From: Fundidesulfovibrio terrae
GTDB taxonomy: Bacteria; Desulfobacterota; Desulfovibrionia; Desulfovibrionales; Desulfovibrionaceae
Length of the DNA stretch: 64,000 nucleotides
NCBI RefSeq assembly: GCF_022808915.1
Contig: NZ_JAKZFS010000001.1
Coordinates: 62,001 to 126,000, forward strand
Direction: 5' to 3'
Shown: one piece after another, positions 24,213-31,798 of the stretch
How the letters are laid out: every line of letters begins with the position of its first letter
Numbering within the stretch: the first letter of the stretch is position 1
Position numbers and translations under genes: made by a program
The notes under the pieces: model-generated
The model's database searches: none
What the model was told of the DNA's origin: nothing
The model's input: the letters and a program-made list of their open reading frames with translations, nothing else

Positions 24213-24245
24213 GAAAAGGCCAGGCCATGATGGCCTGGCCTTTTC
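24213..24245. terminator. Terminator, bidirectional form
   Basis: A long palindrome with arms AAAAGGCCAGGCCA and TGGCCTGGCCTTTT, with A-rich and T-rich ends on both sides. It directly follows the stop of the minus-strand gene 24246-24794. Confidence 0.85.
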
Positions 24246-24794
24246 TTAATCGTGCTCTTTCGCGTACTTGTACCGGTCGTACAATTCAGCACGCGACATC
24301 GCCGGAGGGGGGCTCGTCATGCGTTCTTCGGCGGCCTGAACACCTATTTCGGCACCGGCACCAGCACCGAACGCCGCCGAGCCACTGATGATCACCGGGT
24401 TGGCCGTCACAGCACCGGCTGCGCCTCCAATTATGGTGCCTGCTGTACCGCCAACTCCGGCTCCAATTATTCTTGCGGTATTGATAGCCTCTTTGGTTGG
24501 CGTCGGGGCCAAGCTTTCTTTCTGTTTCGGAGAAAACTGGTCCCACAGCTCTTTCGGGATGCCTCCCACGAACTCCTTGCTGTCGCCCGCCATGGCCGTG
24601 AAGAGCGGATCTTCGCCGAGCCGCCTGTTGGTGACAGTGTCACGGACCTCTCCTGAAAGGGGTGCTCGCACCTCGCCCGCGGCGAGGGGCATGGCCACCA
24701 CGCCGCCGTTGAAGTTCTCGCCCATTGTGTCGCCCTTGCCGTCATTGGTGCGGATGAAGCTCTCCGCGAGATTGTCGGCGTAATCATCCGCCAT
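24246..24794 (-). CDS. Unknown protein of a paralogous pair (glycine-rich core)
   Basis: A 182-residue protein with no recognised family. Residues 1-95 are nearly the same as in the 25436-25954 product (60 of the first 75 residues identical), including FNGGVVAMPLAAGEVRAP and the DPLFTAMAGDSKEF segment. Residues about 108-152 form a glycine-zipper-like hydrophobic core (IIGAGVGGTAGTIIGGAAGA) able to insert in membranes. The last 18 residues (SRAELYDRYKYAKEHD) again resemble the paralogue. There is no Sec signal peptide. AAGGAG precedes the ATG, and the 5' leader is duplicated too. Possible roles include a bacteriocin-like or effector protein, or a phage-type structural protein. None can be shown. 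Confidence 0.75.
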   Translation of the reverse strand: MADDYADNLAESFIRTNDGKGDTMGENFNGGVVAMPLAAGEVRAPLSGEVRDTVTNRRLGEDPLFTAMAGDSKEFVGGIPKELWDQFSPKQKESLAPTPTKEAINTARIIGAGVGGTAGTIIGGAAGAVTANPVIISGSAAFGAGAGAEIGVQAAEERMTSPPPAMSRAELYDRYKYAKEHD

Positions 24795-24834
24795 GTCGTC
24801 GTCTCCTTGTCTTGCGCCGGGAGGAAGGGCCCCC

Positions 24835-24867
24835 GGCGCGGTGTCCGGGCTTCGCCATCGAAGCGTG
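24835..24867 (-). repeat. Duplicated leader segment, copy 1
   Basis: 33 bases identical to 25996-26028, at a similar distance upstream of each paralogue start (41-42 bases before the ATG). It contains a small hairpin (CTTCG-ATGG-CGAAG on the minus strand). Confidence 0.85.
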
Positions 24868-24926
24868 GCACGTCGCGGGCGCGTCTACCGCGACCGCCCG
24901 GCAACGGGTGGCCATTTTTATCGATA

Positions 24927-24956
24927 TTGACTGATGCCATAAAAATAGATTAATAA
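24927..24956 (+). promoter_or_regulatory. Possible promoter of the micro-ORF operon
   Basis: TTGACT (5/6 match to the -35 box) is followed in the AT-rich run by TAATAA at an 18-base spacing. The -35 is good and the -10 is ambiguous. It would start a message about 25 bases before the first small gene. Confidence 0.35.
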
Positions 24957-24988
24957 AATTCATGAGGCGCTTGATGAGGAGGGGTTGA

Positions 24989-25123
24989 ATGCCGTCGATC
25001 AACATGTATCGCTTGTTGAAGCATTTATGCTTTGAATTATGTGTTCTTACGTTTGGATTTGTATTGGCCATAGTTGTGCTGAAGATTTTGTTTGTGTTTG
25101 GTACAATATCTTGCGGTAGGTGA
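24989..25123 (+). CDS. Micro-ORF A: 44-residue single-helix membrane protein
   Basis: A 44-codon gene with a perfect AGGAGG six bases before the ATG. The product has a short basic start (MPSINMYRLLKH) and one hydrophobic helix (CVLTFGFVLAIVVLKILFVF), ending SCGR. It lies on the plus strand between two minus-strand paralogues in AT-rich DNA, with codons (TTA, ATA, TTT) quite unlike the surrounding genome. AT-rich sequence tends to give hydrophobic translations by chance. The consensus ribosome-binding site and the two similar genes directly downstream argue that this one is real. Function unknown; holin-, toxin- or immunity-like roles are conceivable. Confidence 0.55.
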   Translation: MPSINMYRLLKHLCFELCVLTFGFVLAIVVLKILFVFGTISCGR

Positions 25124-25164
25124 TCCTCGCGAAAATAAGTTGAGTCGATGAAAGGAGCAGTTCG

Positions 25165-25296
25165 GTGTATTTGAACTATAGAGGGTATGATGTAATCCAA
25201 TCATTTGTGGTTGACAGTGTCATAGTGGCATTCTTGTTACTGGCGTTTTTATTCGACAAAATCGTCCATTTTGCAGATATGTTTGGAGTGTTGTAG
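25165..25296 (+). CDS. Micro-ORF B: 43-residue single-helix membrane protein
   Basis: A GTG start with AAAGGAG seven bases upstream. The product starts with a polar stretch (YLNYRGYDVIQSF), then a helix (VVDSVIVAFLLLAFLFDKIV) and a short tail. It starts 41 bases after micro-ORF A and its TAG is followed at once by the GTG of micro-ORF C. No family recognised. The membrane-inserted, co-transcribed arrangement is the main evidence for function. Confidence 0.5.
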   Translation: MYLNYRGYDVIQSFVVDSVIVAFLLLAFLFDKIVHFADMFGVL

Positions 25297-25407
25297 GTGA
25301 AGCGAGTCAATGTCTTTGAAAGAGTGTGTTTTCTGGTGTTTATAGTATTAGAATTTCATTTTATATTCACGACACGAGTCGTGCCACTAGTAATATCAAG
25401 AAATTAA
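25297..25407 (+). CDS. Micro-ORF C: 36-residue hydrophobic protein
   Basis: A GTG start immediately after the stop of micro-ORF B, with GGAG eight bases upstream inside B, so translation is probably coupled. The product has a charged start (MKRVNVFER), a hydrophobic centre (VCFLVFIVLEFHFIF) and a short tail. The stop codon lies within the stem of the shared terminator, so the message ends right there. Function unknown. Confidence 0.45.
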   Translation: MKRVNVFERVCFLVFIVLEFHFIFTTRVVPLVISRN

Positions 25408-25437
25408 GCCGCGCCTTGTTTGACGCGGCTTAATTTT
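25404..25437. terminator. Bidirectional terminator shared by micro-ORFs and the second paralogue
   Basis: Arms TTAAGCCGCG and CGCGGCTTAA with a ten-base loop, flanked by TTTT on the plus strand and AAAT-type sequence on the other side. It ends the plus-strand micro-ORF message and the minus-strand gene 25436-25954. Confidence 0.85.
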
Positions 25438-25954
25438 AATCTTTTCCTCTCGTTGCCTCGAACTGGCGGTTCAATTCTTCACGAGTCGTAACTTGCGATT
25501 GATTTTTGAGCCAGTTGTCAGCCGCATCGTAACCTTGCGAGCCGCCATAAGCTCCCAGTAATCCACCTGGTAGTTGCATTCCAGGGAGGGTTGCGATCAC
25601 AAGCCCTGGAGCGGCGCCTGCTGCTGTTCCGAGCCCTCGGTAGTGAGAGAATTGTTCCTCGGGCACCTCCCATTTTTGTTTGTCTTCAGGGCTCAAACTG
25701 TCCCATGTCGCTTTTGGCATTCCATGAACGAACTCCTTGCTGTCGCCCGCGATGGAAGTGAAAAGCGGGTCTTCGTCAGACCGCCTGTTGCCAACAGTGT
25801 CACGAATCTCCCCCGAAATAGGTGCTCGCACCTCGCCCGCGGCGAGGGGCATGGCCACAACTCCACCATTGAAGTTCGTGCCCATGGTATCGCCAGCGGC
25901 GTCATGAGTGCGGACGTAACTGTCCGCGAGGTTGTCGGCGTACTCATCCGCCAT
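25436..25954 (-). CDS. Unknown protein, second member of the paralogous pair
   Basis: A 172-residue protein. The first 95 residues match the 24246-24794 product closely; after that the sequences diverge. The middle has a different glycine-rich hydrophobic stretch (GLGTAAGAAPGLVIATLPG, then GGLLGAYGG, residues about 107-138). The last residues (TREELNRQFEATRGKD) again resemble the paralogue. AAGGAG lies eight bases before the ATG. A conserved head and tail with a variable membrane-active centre suggests diversifying selection on the core. No catalytic motif or export signal seen. Confidence 0.75.
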   Translation of the reverse strand: MADEYADNLADSYVRTHDAAGDTMGTNFNGGVVAMPLAAGEVRAPISGEIRDTVGNRRSDEDPLFTSIAGDSKEFVHGMPKATWDSLSPEDKQKWEVPEEQFSHYRGLGTAAGAAPGLVIATLPGMQLPGGLLGAYGGSQGYDAADNWLKNQSQVTTREELNRQFEATRGKD

Positions 25955-25995
25955 GTGTCGTCTCCTTGTTGTGCGCGGGGAGGATGGCCTCCCTC

Positions 25996-26028
25996 GGCGC
26001 GGTGTCCGGGCTTCGCCATCGAAGCGTG
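25996..26028 (-). repeat. Duplicated leader segment, copy 2
   Basis: 33 bases identical to 24835-24867; the flanking 5' leader sequence is also similar, so the gene duplication included its upstream region. Confidence 0.85.
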
Positions 26029-26044
26029 ACCTGCTCCGACGCGC

Positions 26045-26683
26045 CTACCGATGCCTGGCCGAGCGGCGGCCGTGGTATACCTTGGACGCCTTCACGGCTC
26101 CCACGCGCATCTCCTTGTAGAACTCCATGGCCTCGTGCGGGCAGCGGGCGAACATCTCCTTCACGGAGCGTTGGGCCGAAGGCGGCAAAAGCGCGATGTG
26201 GTGCTCCATCATCTGGATGGTCCCTTTGTAGAGGGGATCGCTCTGGGACAGCTTGCCGAACAGCGTCTCCACGCGCTGGCGCACGCGGTGTTTCCTGGCG
26301 TCTTCAAAATCCAGCCTGTGGCGCTTGTGGTGGTGTTCGTTCAGATCGCGCAGGATATACCAGCGCAGTTGTCCCGTGGGGTCGGCGGGAGGCGGCCCCA
26401 TGTCGTGGGGCCTGAACACGTCGTCCCAGTGCTCGCGCAACGTGGCCACGGCCTCGGGGTCGCGCAGGAGCGCCGCGTGCACGTCGTCGTAGCCGGGGAA
26501 ATCCCCCATGGGCTGCCGGATAGAGAAGTATTCGCCGGGCTGGACGCTTCCCGATTGCCGGAAGTTGTCCGCCCCGGGCGGGTTGGGGTCGTCGGGGTGG
26601 GTCCCTGCGGGCACCCCGAAGGCGGCGTTGGAGCGCCGCCAGTATCTGGCCTGGTTTTCCTTGAGCTCTTGCTCGGTCCTCAT
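26045..26683 (-). CDS. Unknown 212-residue protein heading the island
   Basis: A soluble, charged protein with GGAGG five bases before ATG 26683. It starts RTEQELKENQARYWRRSNAA, has a Pro/Gly/Asp-rich stretch (PAGTHPDDPNPPGADN), then mostly helical sequence. It carries a His-rich segment (NEHHHKRHRLDFEDARKH) and a second one (MMEHHIALLPPSAQ), with a basic C-terminus (SKVYHGRRSARHR). No family recognised, no signal peptide or membrane helix. It lies upstream of the paralogous pair on the same strand, 90 bases away, and may be part of the same system, for example as a chaperone or adaptor. This is only suggested by position. Confidence 0.75.
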   Translation of the reverse strand: MRTEQELKENQARYWRRSNAAFGVPAGTHPDDPNPPGADNFRQSGSVQPGEYFSIRQPMGDFPGYDDVHAALLRDPEAVATLREHWDDVFRPHDMGPPPADPTGQLRWYILRDLNEHHHKRHRLDFEDARKHRVRQRVETLFGKLSQSDPLYKGTIQMMEHHIALLPPSAQRSVKEMFARCPHEAMEFYKEMRVGAVKASKVYHGRRSARHR

Positions 26684-26935
26684 GAAATCCTCCGTGGATG
26701 ATTTGCCCGGCTCGGCCGGGCGATGACCACGCAGGATATTCAAAAAGGGTCTCGTGTCTCCCCATATAGCGCTATGTAGGAAGAAAGTTGAAAATTGTTT
26801 GGCATGAGGCGCTTGATTCAGCGTGGCAGTTACCTCGTTTGACAGAGGGACGGGAAACGGACGGCAACTTCTCCCGGCACTTGAACTTGGGCCGCATCCG
26901 GGTATCCTGCGCCCACCACACCAGCAGGAGGACTC

Positions 26936-28066
26936 ATGATCGCCAACCAGCGCCAGATTTTCGGCGTTCCCGCAAACGTCGTCTATTTCAACTGCGCCTA
27001 CACCTCCCCCCTGCCCGAGCCCGTTCTCGAAGCCGGACGCAAGGCTCTGGAACTCAAGCGCTCTCCATGGCTCATGACCACGGATGTCTTCTTCACCGGC
27101 CTGGAGGCCGCCCGGCAGGCGTTCGCCTCCCTTTTGGGCTGCGACGCGGACGGCGTGGCCGTCACCCCCGCCGTGTCCTACGCCATGGCCGTGGCCGCCA
27201 AGAACCTCCCCCTGGCCCAGGACAAGTGCGTGCTCATCCTGGACGAGCAGTTCCCGTCCAACGTCTATTCCTGGCTGAAGACGGCCCCGGGACGGGTGCG
27301 CGCCGTGCCCCGCCCGGCCGAGGGCACCTGGTCCGACCATGTGCTGTCCTTCATCACCGAGGAGATCGGGCTGGTGGCCCTGCCGCACTGCCACTGGATC
27401 GACGGCACGGTGTTCGACCTGGCCGCCATCCGCGCCGCCTGCGACCGGGTGGGCGCGCATCTGGTGGTGGACGCCACCCAGTCGCTGGGGGCCATGCCCT
27501 TCGATCTGGCCGCCATCCGCCCGGACGTGCTGGCCGTGTCCGGCCACAAGTGGCTGCTCGGGCCCTACGGGGTGGGGTTCTGCTACGTGGACGAGCGTTG
27601 GCGCGGGGGCGAGCCCCTGGAGGAGAACTGGCTCAACCGCGAGGGCAGCGAGGATTTCTCGCGCCTGACCGAATACCGCGACACCTACCGGCCCGGAGCC
27701 AGGCGCTACGACGTGGGCGAGGCCAGCAACTTCATCCTCATGCCCATGGCCGAGGCGGCTCTTACGCTGGTGTCGTCCTGGGGAGTGGAGAACATCGCGG
27801 CCGCGCTTTCGCGGGTGACCGGCAGGCTGGCCCTGACCGGCGAGGCGTTCGGGCTGACCCCGACGCAGGCCTCGGAGCGCGCCCCGCACATGATCGGGCT
27901 GAAGCTCAAGCACGGCCCGGCCAAGCCCGTGGCGGCGGCCATGGCCCGGGAGAACGTGTTCGTGAGCGCCAGGGCGGGGACGCTTCGCATCGCGCCGCAC
28001 CTGTTCGCGGACGACGCGGACATGACGCGGTTCTCCGACGTGCTGGCGCGGAGCCTGTCGACGTAA
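26936..28066 (+). CDS. Class V aminotransferase / cysteine desulfurase-like protein
   Basis: A 376-residue PLP enzyme of the class V fold. The Schiff-base Lys is in VSGHKWLLGPYGVGF near residue 208, and the PLP-contacting Asp in LVVDATQSLGAMPFD near residue 180. VALPHCHWIDGTVFD replaces the usual S-H-V-x-W substrate strand. It lacks the conserved mobile Cys loop of IscS/SufS, so desulfurase activity is doubtful. A transaminase, lyase or epimerase role is as likely. AGGAGGA precedes the ATG. It is a single gene with normal high-GC codon use, marking the right edge of the island. Confidence 0.85.
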   Translation: MIANQRQIFGVPANVVYFNCAYTSPLPEPVLEAGRKALELKRSPWLMTTDVFFTGLEAARQAFASLLGCDADGVAVTPAVSYAMAVAAKNLPLAQDKCVLILDEQFPSNVYSWLKTAPGRVRAVPRPAEGTWSDHVLSFITEEIGLVALPHCHWIDGTVFDLAAIRAACDRVGAHLVVDATQSLGAMPFDLAAIRPDVLAVSGHKWLLGPYGVGFCYVDERWRGGEPLEENWLNREGSEDFSRLTEYRDTYRPGARRYDVGEASNFILMPMAEAALTLVSSWGVENIAAALSRVTGRLALTGEAFGLTPTQASERAPHMIGLKLKHGPAKPVAAAMARENVFVSARAGTLRIAPHLFADDADMTRFSDVLARSLST

Positions 28067-28088
28067 GCGGGGGAGGGCCCCCGCCCCG

Positions 28089-28676
28089 TCACTCTTTCGC
28101 GGCCGCGTCTCCGGCCAGTCCCAGGCGTCTCTTCTGGTCGGGCGTCAGCTCGCGCTTGAGCGCTTCAATCCTCCCCCGGCCCTGCCGCGCGACCTCCTCC
28201 GGGAGCGCCGGGCTCTCGCATGCGCGCGTCAGCCAGAAGTAGCCCCACACCAAATCCTTGGGCACGCCGAGCCCGTCCATGTGCATCACTCCGAGCTGGT
28301 ACTGCGCCTGGGGTTCGCCCGCCTGGGCGGCCTCCAGGAAGAGCTTCGCGGCCCAGGTGGCGTCGCGGGGCGTGCCCTGTCCGGTCAGATGGCGGTAGCC
28401 CTCGGCGAAGAGGTCGCCGGGCGTCACGTCCGCCGCATGGAGGAGTGAGGCCACAGGCAGCAGGGGCAGCAGGCAGGAAAAAAGCGCGACAAGGCGCAGC
28501 ATCCGCCCCGGCAGCCCGGCTCGAAAAAAGGTCTTCGCGCGGCGCGGGCTTGTCTCCGCGCGGCTCGGGCGTTGCCCGGGCGAGGTGCGGGAAACCTGTC
28601 CGTCGCCGGTGAGGGGACCGAGGGCCGCTCTGGCGGCCGAGTCTTTCGCGGGATGCGTATGAAGATTGTTGTTCAT
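28089..28676 (-). CDS. Exported Sel1-repeat protein
   Basis: A protein of 195 residues, or 137 if it starts at Met 28502. A signal peptide-like helix (MLRLVALFSCLLPLLPVASL) is followed by two Sel1-type repeats (AEGYRHLTGQGTPRDATWAA and YQLGVMHMDGLGVPKDLVWG), then a charged helix. Sel1 repeats form protein-binding solenoids. The longer start follows the stop of the upstream glycosyltransferase gene by 11 bases and would be coupled to it. The shorter start gives a clean signal peptide. Neither has a good ribosome-binding site. The partner is unknown. Confidence 0.72.
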   Translation of the reverse strand: MNNNLHTHPAKDSAARAALGPLTGDGQVSRTSPGQRPSRAETSPRRAKTFFRAGLPGRMLRLVALFSCLLPLLPVASLLHAADVTPGDLFAEGYRHLTGQGTPRDATWAAKLFLEAAQAGEPQAQYQLGVMHMDGLGVPKDLVWGYFWLTRACESPALPEEVARQGRGRIEALKRELTPDQKRRLGLAGDAAAKE

Positions 28677-28687
28677 TGTTGTGGTCT

Positions 28688-31507
28688 CTAGTGAGGGGCC
28701 AGGAGGCGGTCCAGGTCCGGCAGGGGGGAGGGCGAGACGTAGAGGCGCACGGGCCGGCCGTCGCATCCCGGCGTGAAAGGCTGTGCGGCGAGAACTCGGG
28801 GCATCCGCGCGGCTGGCTCCAGCCACGCGTCGATGCGCAGGGGATGTTCGGGTCCGGACCAGAGCCGGGCCTTGTCGCTGGAGAGTTCGAAGCGCAGGTA
28901 GACGCGCTCCGAAGGCCGCTCGAGCCTGATCCAGGCGATGCGGCGGTGCTTGCCCTCCCAAAGCTCGCTGTTCTTCACGGTGAGCGATTCCGCGCTCCGG
29001 TAGGCGTTGCCGTCGGTGGAAACGGACAGGCGCACGGAGTTCTCAATGCCCGGCTCGCCGTAGACCTCCGGGGTGAAGGCCACGCGCACGGCGCGCACCG
29101 GGGCGCGGGAGGCCAGGGCGTAGACCGCGAAACAGGCGTTCTCGCCCGCGCAGGTCAGGCAGGGCTGGCCCGGGACCAGGGCGGTGTTGAACCGGGCGAA
29201 GGTTCCCCCGAAAACGCCCGGCGGGTTACCGGCCGCATCCGCGGCCGGGGCGAAATCGAGCGCGGCCCAAATCCTGCCCTGTCCGCCGGGAGCCAGGGCC
29301 AGTGTGGAGCCCTCCGGGGCCACGAGGGGCAGCTGCACGGCGGCTCCGCCCAGAGTCACTGTCTGCCCGGCCATGGGCCCCTTGACCAGGAGGCCGCCAG
29401 CCTGGACCGGCTCGGTGAGAACCTTGGAGCCCGGGGCGCCGGGCGCGTTGAAGAAGGCGTCGGCCAGGGCCGGGTCGAAGACCGTCAGGCCGCCAGGGCC
29501 GGGCAGCTCGGCCACGGGGGCGAGCCCAGGGTGGCTGGCGCGGAAATCAACCAGGGCCGAGTCGCCCGGCTTGAAGGCCACCAGGGGGGCGCGCCCGGCC
29601 AGGGTCAGGCCGGGCGTCCACTCCGCCAGATCAGCCCTGCGGCGCAGGGTGTCCGGCGTGACGGCCGGAACGGGGGATGAGGCCGGGGACGCGCCGGGGA
29701 AATCGACCTCCAGGGAGACGGGCTCCAGCGCCCCGTGGACGGTCCCGGGATCGAGGAGCAGGCCCACGGCCAACTCGGGGCCGGAGGGGCGGGGGATGGT
29801 GAGCGGGACGTCCAGCTCCTCGCCGGTGAAGTCCGCCTGGGCGACGCTCTTCAGGGCGGTCAGGGTCTCGGGCGAGCTCCCGGCGGCGATTGCGACCGAG
29901 GCGTCCGACGGTTTCGAGGCCAGGCCGCGCGTCAGGCGCAGACGGCAGCGCAAGGCCACGTCCCCCGTAAAGCCGCCCTGGGGGGCCTTGAAGCGCCAGA
30001 CGGCCCGGCCGGGACGCTCGGGGTCGTAGAGGCTCAAACTTTTCTGGAACAGGTCCGGCCCGGCGTTCTCCCAGAGGGCAGCCTCGCGGTAGAAGCTCAA
30101 GGTCGAGAAATCCGCCCGGTAGGCGCCGGCGCCGGCCAGGGGGCTCACGTTCAGAAGTCCCAGGCGGAATCCTGCGAGGTCGCCGAAGCGCTCTGGCCGA
30201 CCGTATCCCGGCGGGATGAAGTCCGGCCCGCACAAGAGGAGCACGCGGCGGTAGCGCAGGTCGCCGCTCTGGCTCAAATCGTCGAACACGCCGGGCAGGT
30301 ACCAGCGGGTGAACACCTTCAGGTGGCGGTTGCGGGGGAAGGCCACGGTGTCGGCGTTGGCGGCGGCCCGGGCCGCGTCCAGGAGGTCGTCGCGCATTGA
30401 GTGGGCGTCACGCCGGTAATAGTCGGGCAGGGCGGTCAGGCTCGGCCAGGAGAGGCCCACGGCGGCGAAAAGCCCCAGGAGCGCCGCGGCCCGGCTGGGA
30501 AGCCCCAGCGACAGGCCCTTCACCAGCCCGTCCAGTCCCGCCCCGGCCAAGAGGGCCAGGCCGGGCACGAAGTTGATCAGGTAGCGCGGGTTCACACTGA
30601 TGCCCGTGCGCAGCGCCAGGGCCGTGGCCACGGGCAGCAGGAGCCAGCACAGGACGAGCGCCGTGCCGCGCGGGTTGCGCCACAGCCCGGTGAAGACGCC
30701 GAGCCCGGCGCAGGCCAGCAGCAGGACGCTCTGGGTGGTGAACTCCAGCAGGGCGCGCGTGAGGAACTCCCAGGTCAGGCCCATGCCGGAGCTGGGCGCG
30801 TAGATGAGTTCCATGTGGAAGAGGTGCCCGGGCAGCCAGGGCAGGTAGGCCAGGGCCGCCGCGCCCAGGGCCAGGGCCGCCGGAACGAGACGGCCGGCGG
30901 GCAGGGCGCGCCCGGCGGCGAGCCCGGCCAGGAAGAGTCCCTGGGCCAGGAGGTTCGCCCCTCCCAGGTAGGAGGCGTAGAGCGCCCCGGCCAGGCTCGC
31001 GGCGTAGAGCGCCCAGTGGCGCGGCCGGTTGGATTCCAGGGCGCGGACAAGGAGCCACAGGGACGTCGCCGCCAGCAACAGGTAGAGCGAATAGGGCCGG
31101 GCCTCGCGGCTGTACTGCAGGTGGTAGAGCGAGAGGGACAGCAGGGCCGAGGCGAAGAGCCCGGAGCGTCCGCCGTAGAGGCGGGTGCCCAGCGGGTAGA
31201 GCACGAGGACCGTGAGAATCCCGGCCAGCACGCTCGGCAGCTTCACCCAGGTCTCCGACGCTGCGCCCAGGGCCAGCACGGGGTGCAGGATCAGGTGCAG
31301 AAGCGGCGGCGAGGAATCGAGCGAGGCGTCCGACGGCCCTTGGAAGCTGAGGCTGCGCCAGAGGTCCGCGAAAGCGAGCTTGGCCCGGCCCAGGGTGACG
31401 AACTCGTCCCACCACAGGGGGGTGGATTCGAGCCAGGCCAGGCGGATGATCGCCGCCGCGACGAGGATGGCCGCCAGCAGGACGATGCGGACGCGGGAAT
31501 TGCTCAT
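28688..31507 (-). CDS. Large GT-C membrane glycosyltransferase
   Basis: A 939-residue protein. The N-terminal 400 residues are a multi-helix GT-C domain of the ArnT/PMT type. They have LWWDEFVTLGRAKLAF after the first helix (the catalytic Asp-Glu), SSPPLLHLILHPVL, and YHLQYSREARPYSLYLLLA. The following 500 residues are soluble and beta-rich, presumably periplasmic, with several sandwich-like stretches. They end in a possible carbohydrate-binding domain (VYLRFELSSDKARLW; RIDAWLEPA). The C-terminal part does not resemble the IPRTP domain of the other two GT-C proteins here. It probably transfers a sugar from a polyprenyl-phosphate donor to an envelope acceptor. Confidence 0.85.
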   Translation of the reverse strand: MSNSRVRIVLLAAILVAAAIIRLAWLESTPLWWDEFVTLGRAKLAFADLWRSLSFQGPSDASLDSSPPLLHLILHPVLALGAASETWVKLPSVLAGILTVLVLYPLGTRLYGGRSGLFASALLSLSLYHLQYSREARPYSLYLLLAATSLWLLVRALESNRPRHWALYAASLAGALYASYLGGANLLAQGLFLAGLAAGRALPAGRLVPAALALGAAALAYLPWLPGHLFHMELIYAPSSGMGLTWEFLTRALLEFTTQSVLLLACAGLGVFTGLWRNPRGTALVLCWLLLPVATALALRTGISVNPRYLINFVPGLALLAGAGLDGLVKGLSLGLPSRAAALLGLFAAVGLSWPSLTALPDYYRRDAHSMRDDLLDAARAAANADTVAFPRNRHLKVFTRWYLPGVFDDLSQSGDLRYRRVLLLCGPDFIPPGYGRPERFGDLAGFRLGLLNVSPLAGAGAYRADFSTLSFYREAALWENAGPDLFQKSLSLYDPERPGRAVWRFKAPQGGFTGDVALRCRLRLTRGLASKPSDASVAIAAGSSPETLTALKSVAQADFTGEELDVPLTIPRPSGPELAVGLLLDPGTVHGALEPVSLEVDFPGASPASSPVPAVTPDTLRRRADLAEWTPGLTLAGRAPLVAFKPGDSALVDFRASHPGLAPVAELPGPGGLTVFDPALADAFFNAPGAPGSKVLTEPVQAGGLLVKGPMAGQTVTLGGAAVQLPLVAPEGSTLALAPGGQGRIWAALDFAPAADAAGNPPGVFGGTFARFNTALVPGQPCLTCAGENACFAVYALASRAPVRAVRVAFTPEVYGEPGIENSVRLSVSTDGNAYRSAESLTVKNSELWEGKHRRIAWIRLERPSERVYLRFELSSDKARLWSGPEHPLRIDAWLEPAARMPRVLAAQPFTPGCDGRPVRLYVSPSPLPDLDRLLAPH

Positions 31508-31612
31508 GAGAGGTACTGGTAGCCCTTTTCGGGGAAAAAAACACCTGGACAGGCCAAGGAGAAATCATTAGGGGCTTTCTTTTCGAGCGTATACCGCCAG
31601 GAGGAAACACCC

Positions 31613-31723
31613 ATGGCTCAGAAGAAGCACGAGCGCAAGAAAGAGCTGGACCGCCGCCGCAAGCGTCGCGCCGAGCGCATGAAAGAGCGCGTCCGCGAAG
31701 CCAAGGCCGCCAAGAAGGCCTAA
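31613..31723 (+). CDS. 36-residue highly basic protein
   Basis: A very small gene with a strong AGGAGGAA upstream and a complete ATG-TAA frame. The product is mostly Lys, Arg, Glu and Ala (MAQKKHERKKELDRRRKRR, then a second EAKAAKKA block) and would be one continuous amphipathic charged helix. Composition recalls ribosome-associated or nucleic-acid-binding peptides such as bS21, but there is no clear family match. It lies 75 bases upstream of the FmdB zinc ribbon gene, same strand, likely one transcript. Confidence 0.75.
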   Translation: MAQKKHERKKELDRRRKRRAERMKERVREAKAAKKA

Positions 31724-31798
31724 TTGGCTGTTTGACAACGGCTCCGGCGAGTCTTATGTCCGGAGCTGTTACGATTTGCGTTGTTTAAGGAGGAAGCC

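Noticed and set aside
26936-28066. Naming the class V enzyme as IscS/NifS cysteine desulfurase
   Set aside because: The conserved active-site cysteine loop is not present, and no Fe-S assembly genes adjoin.
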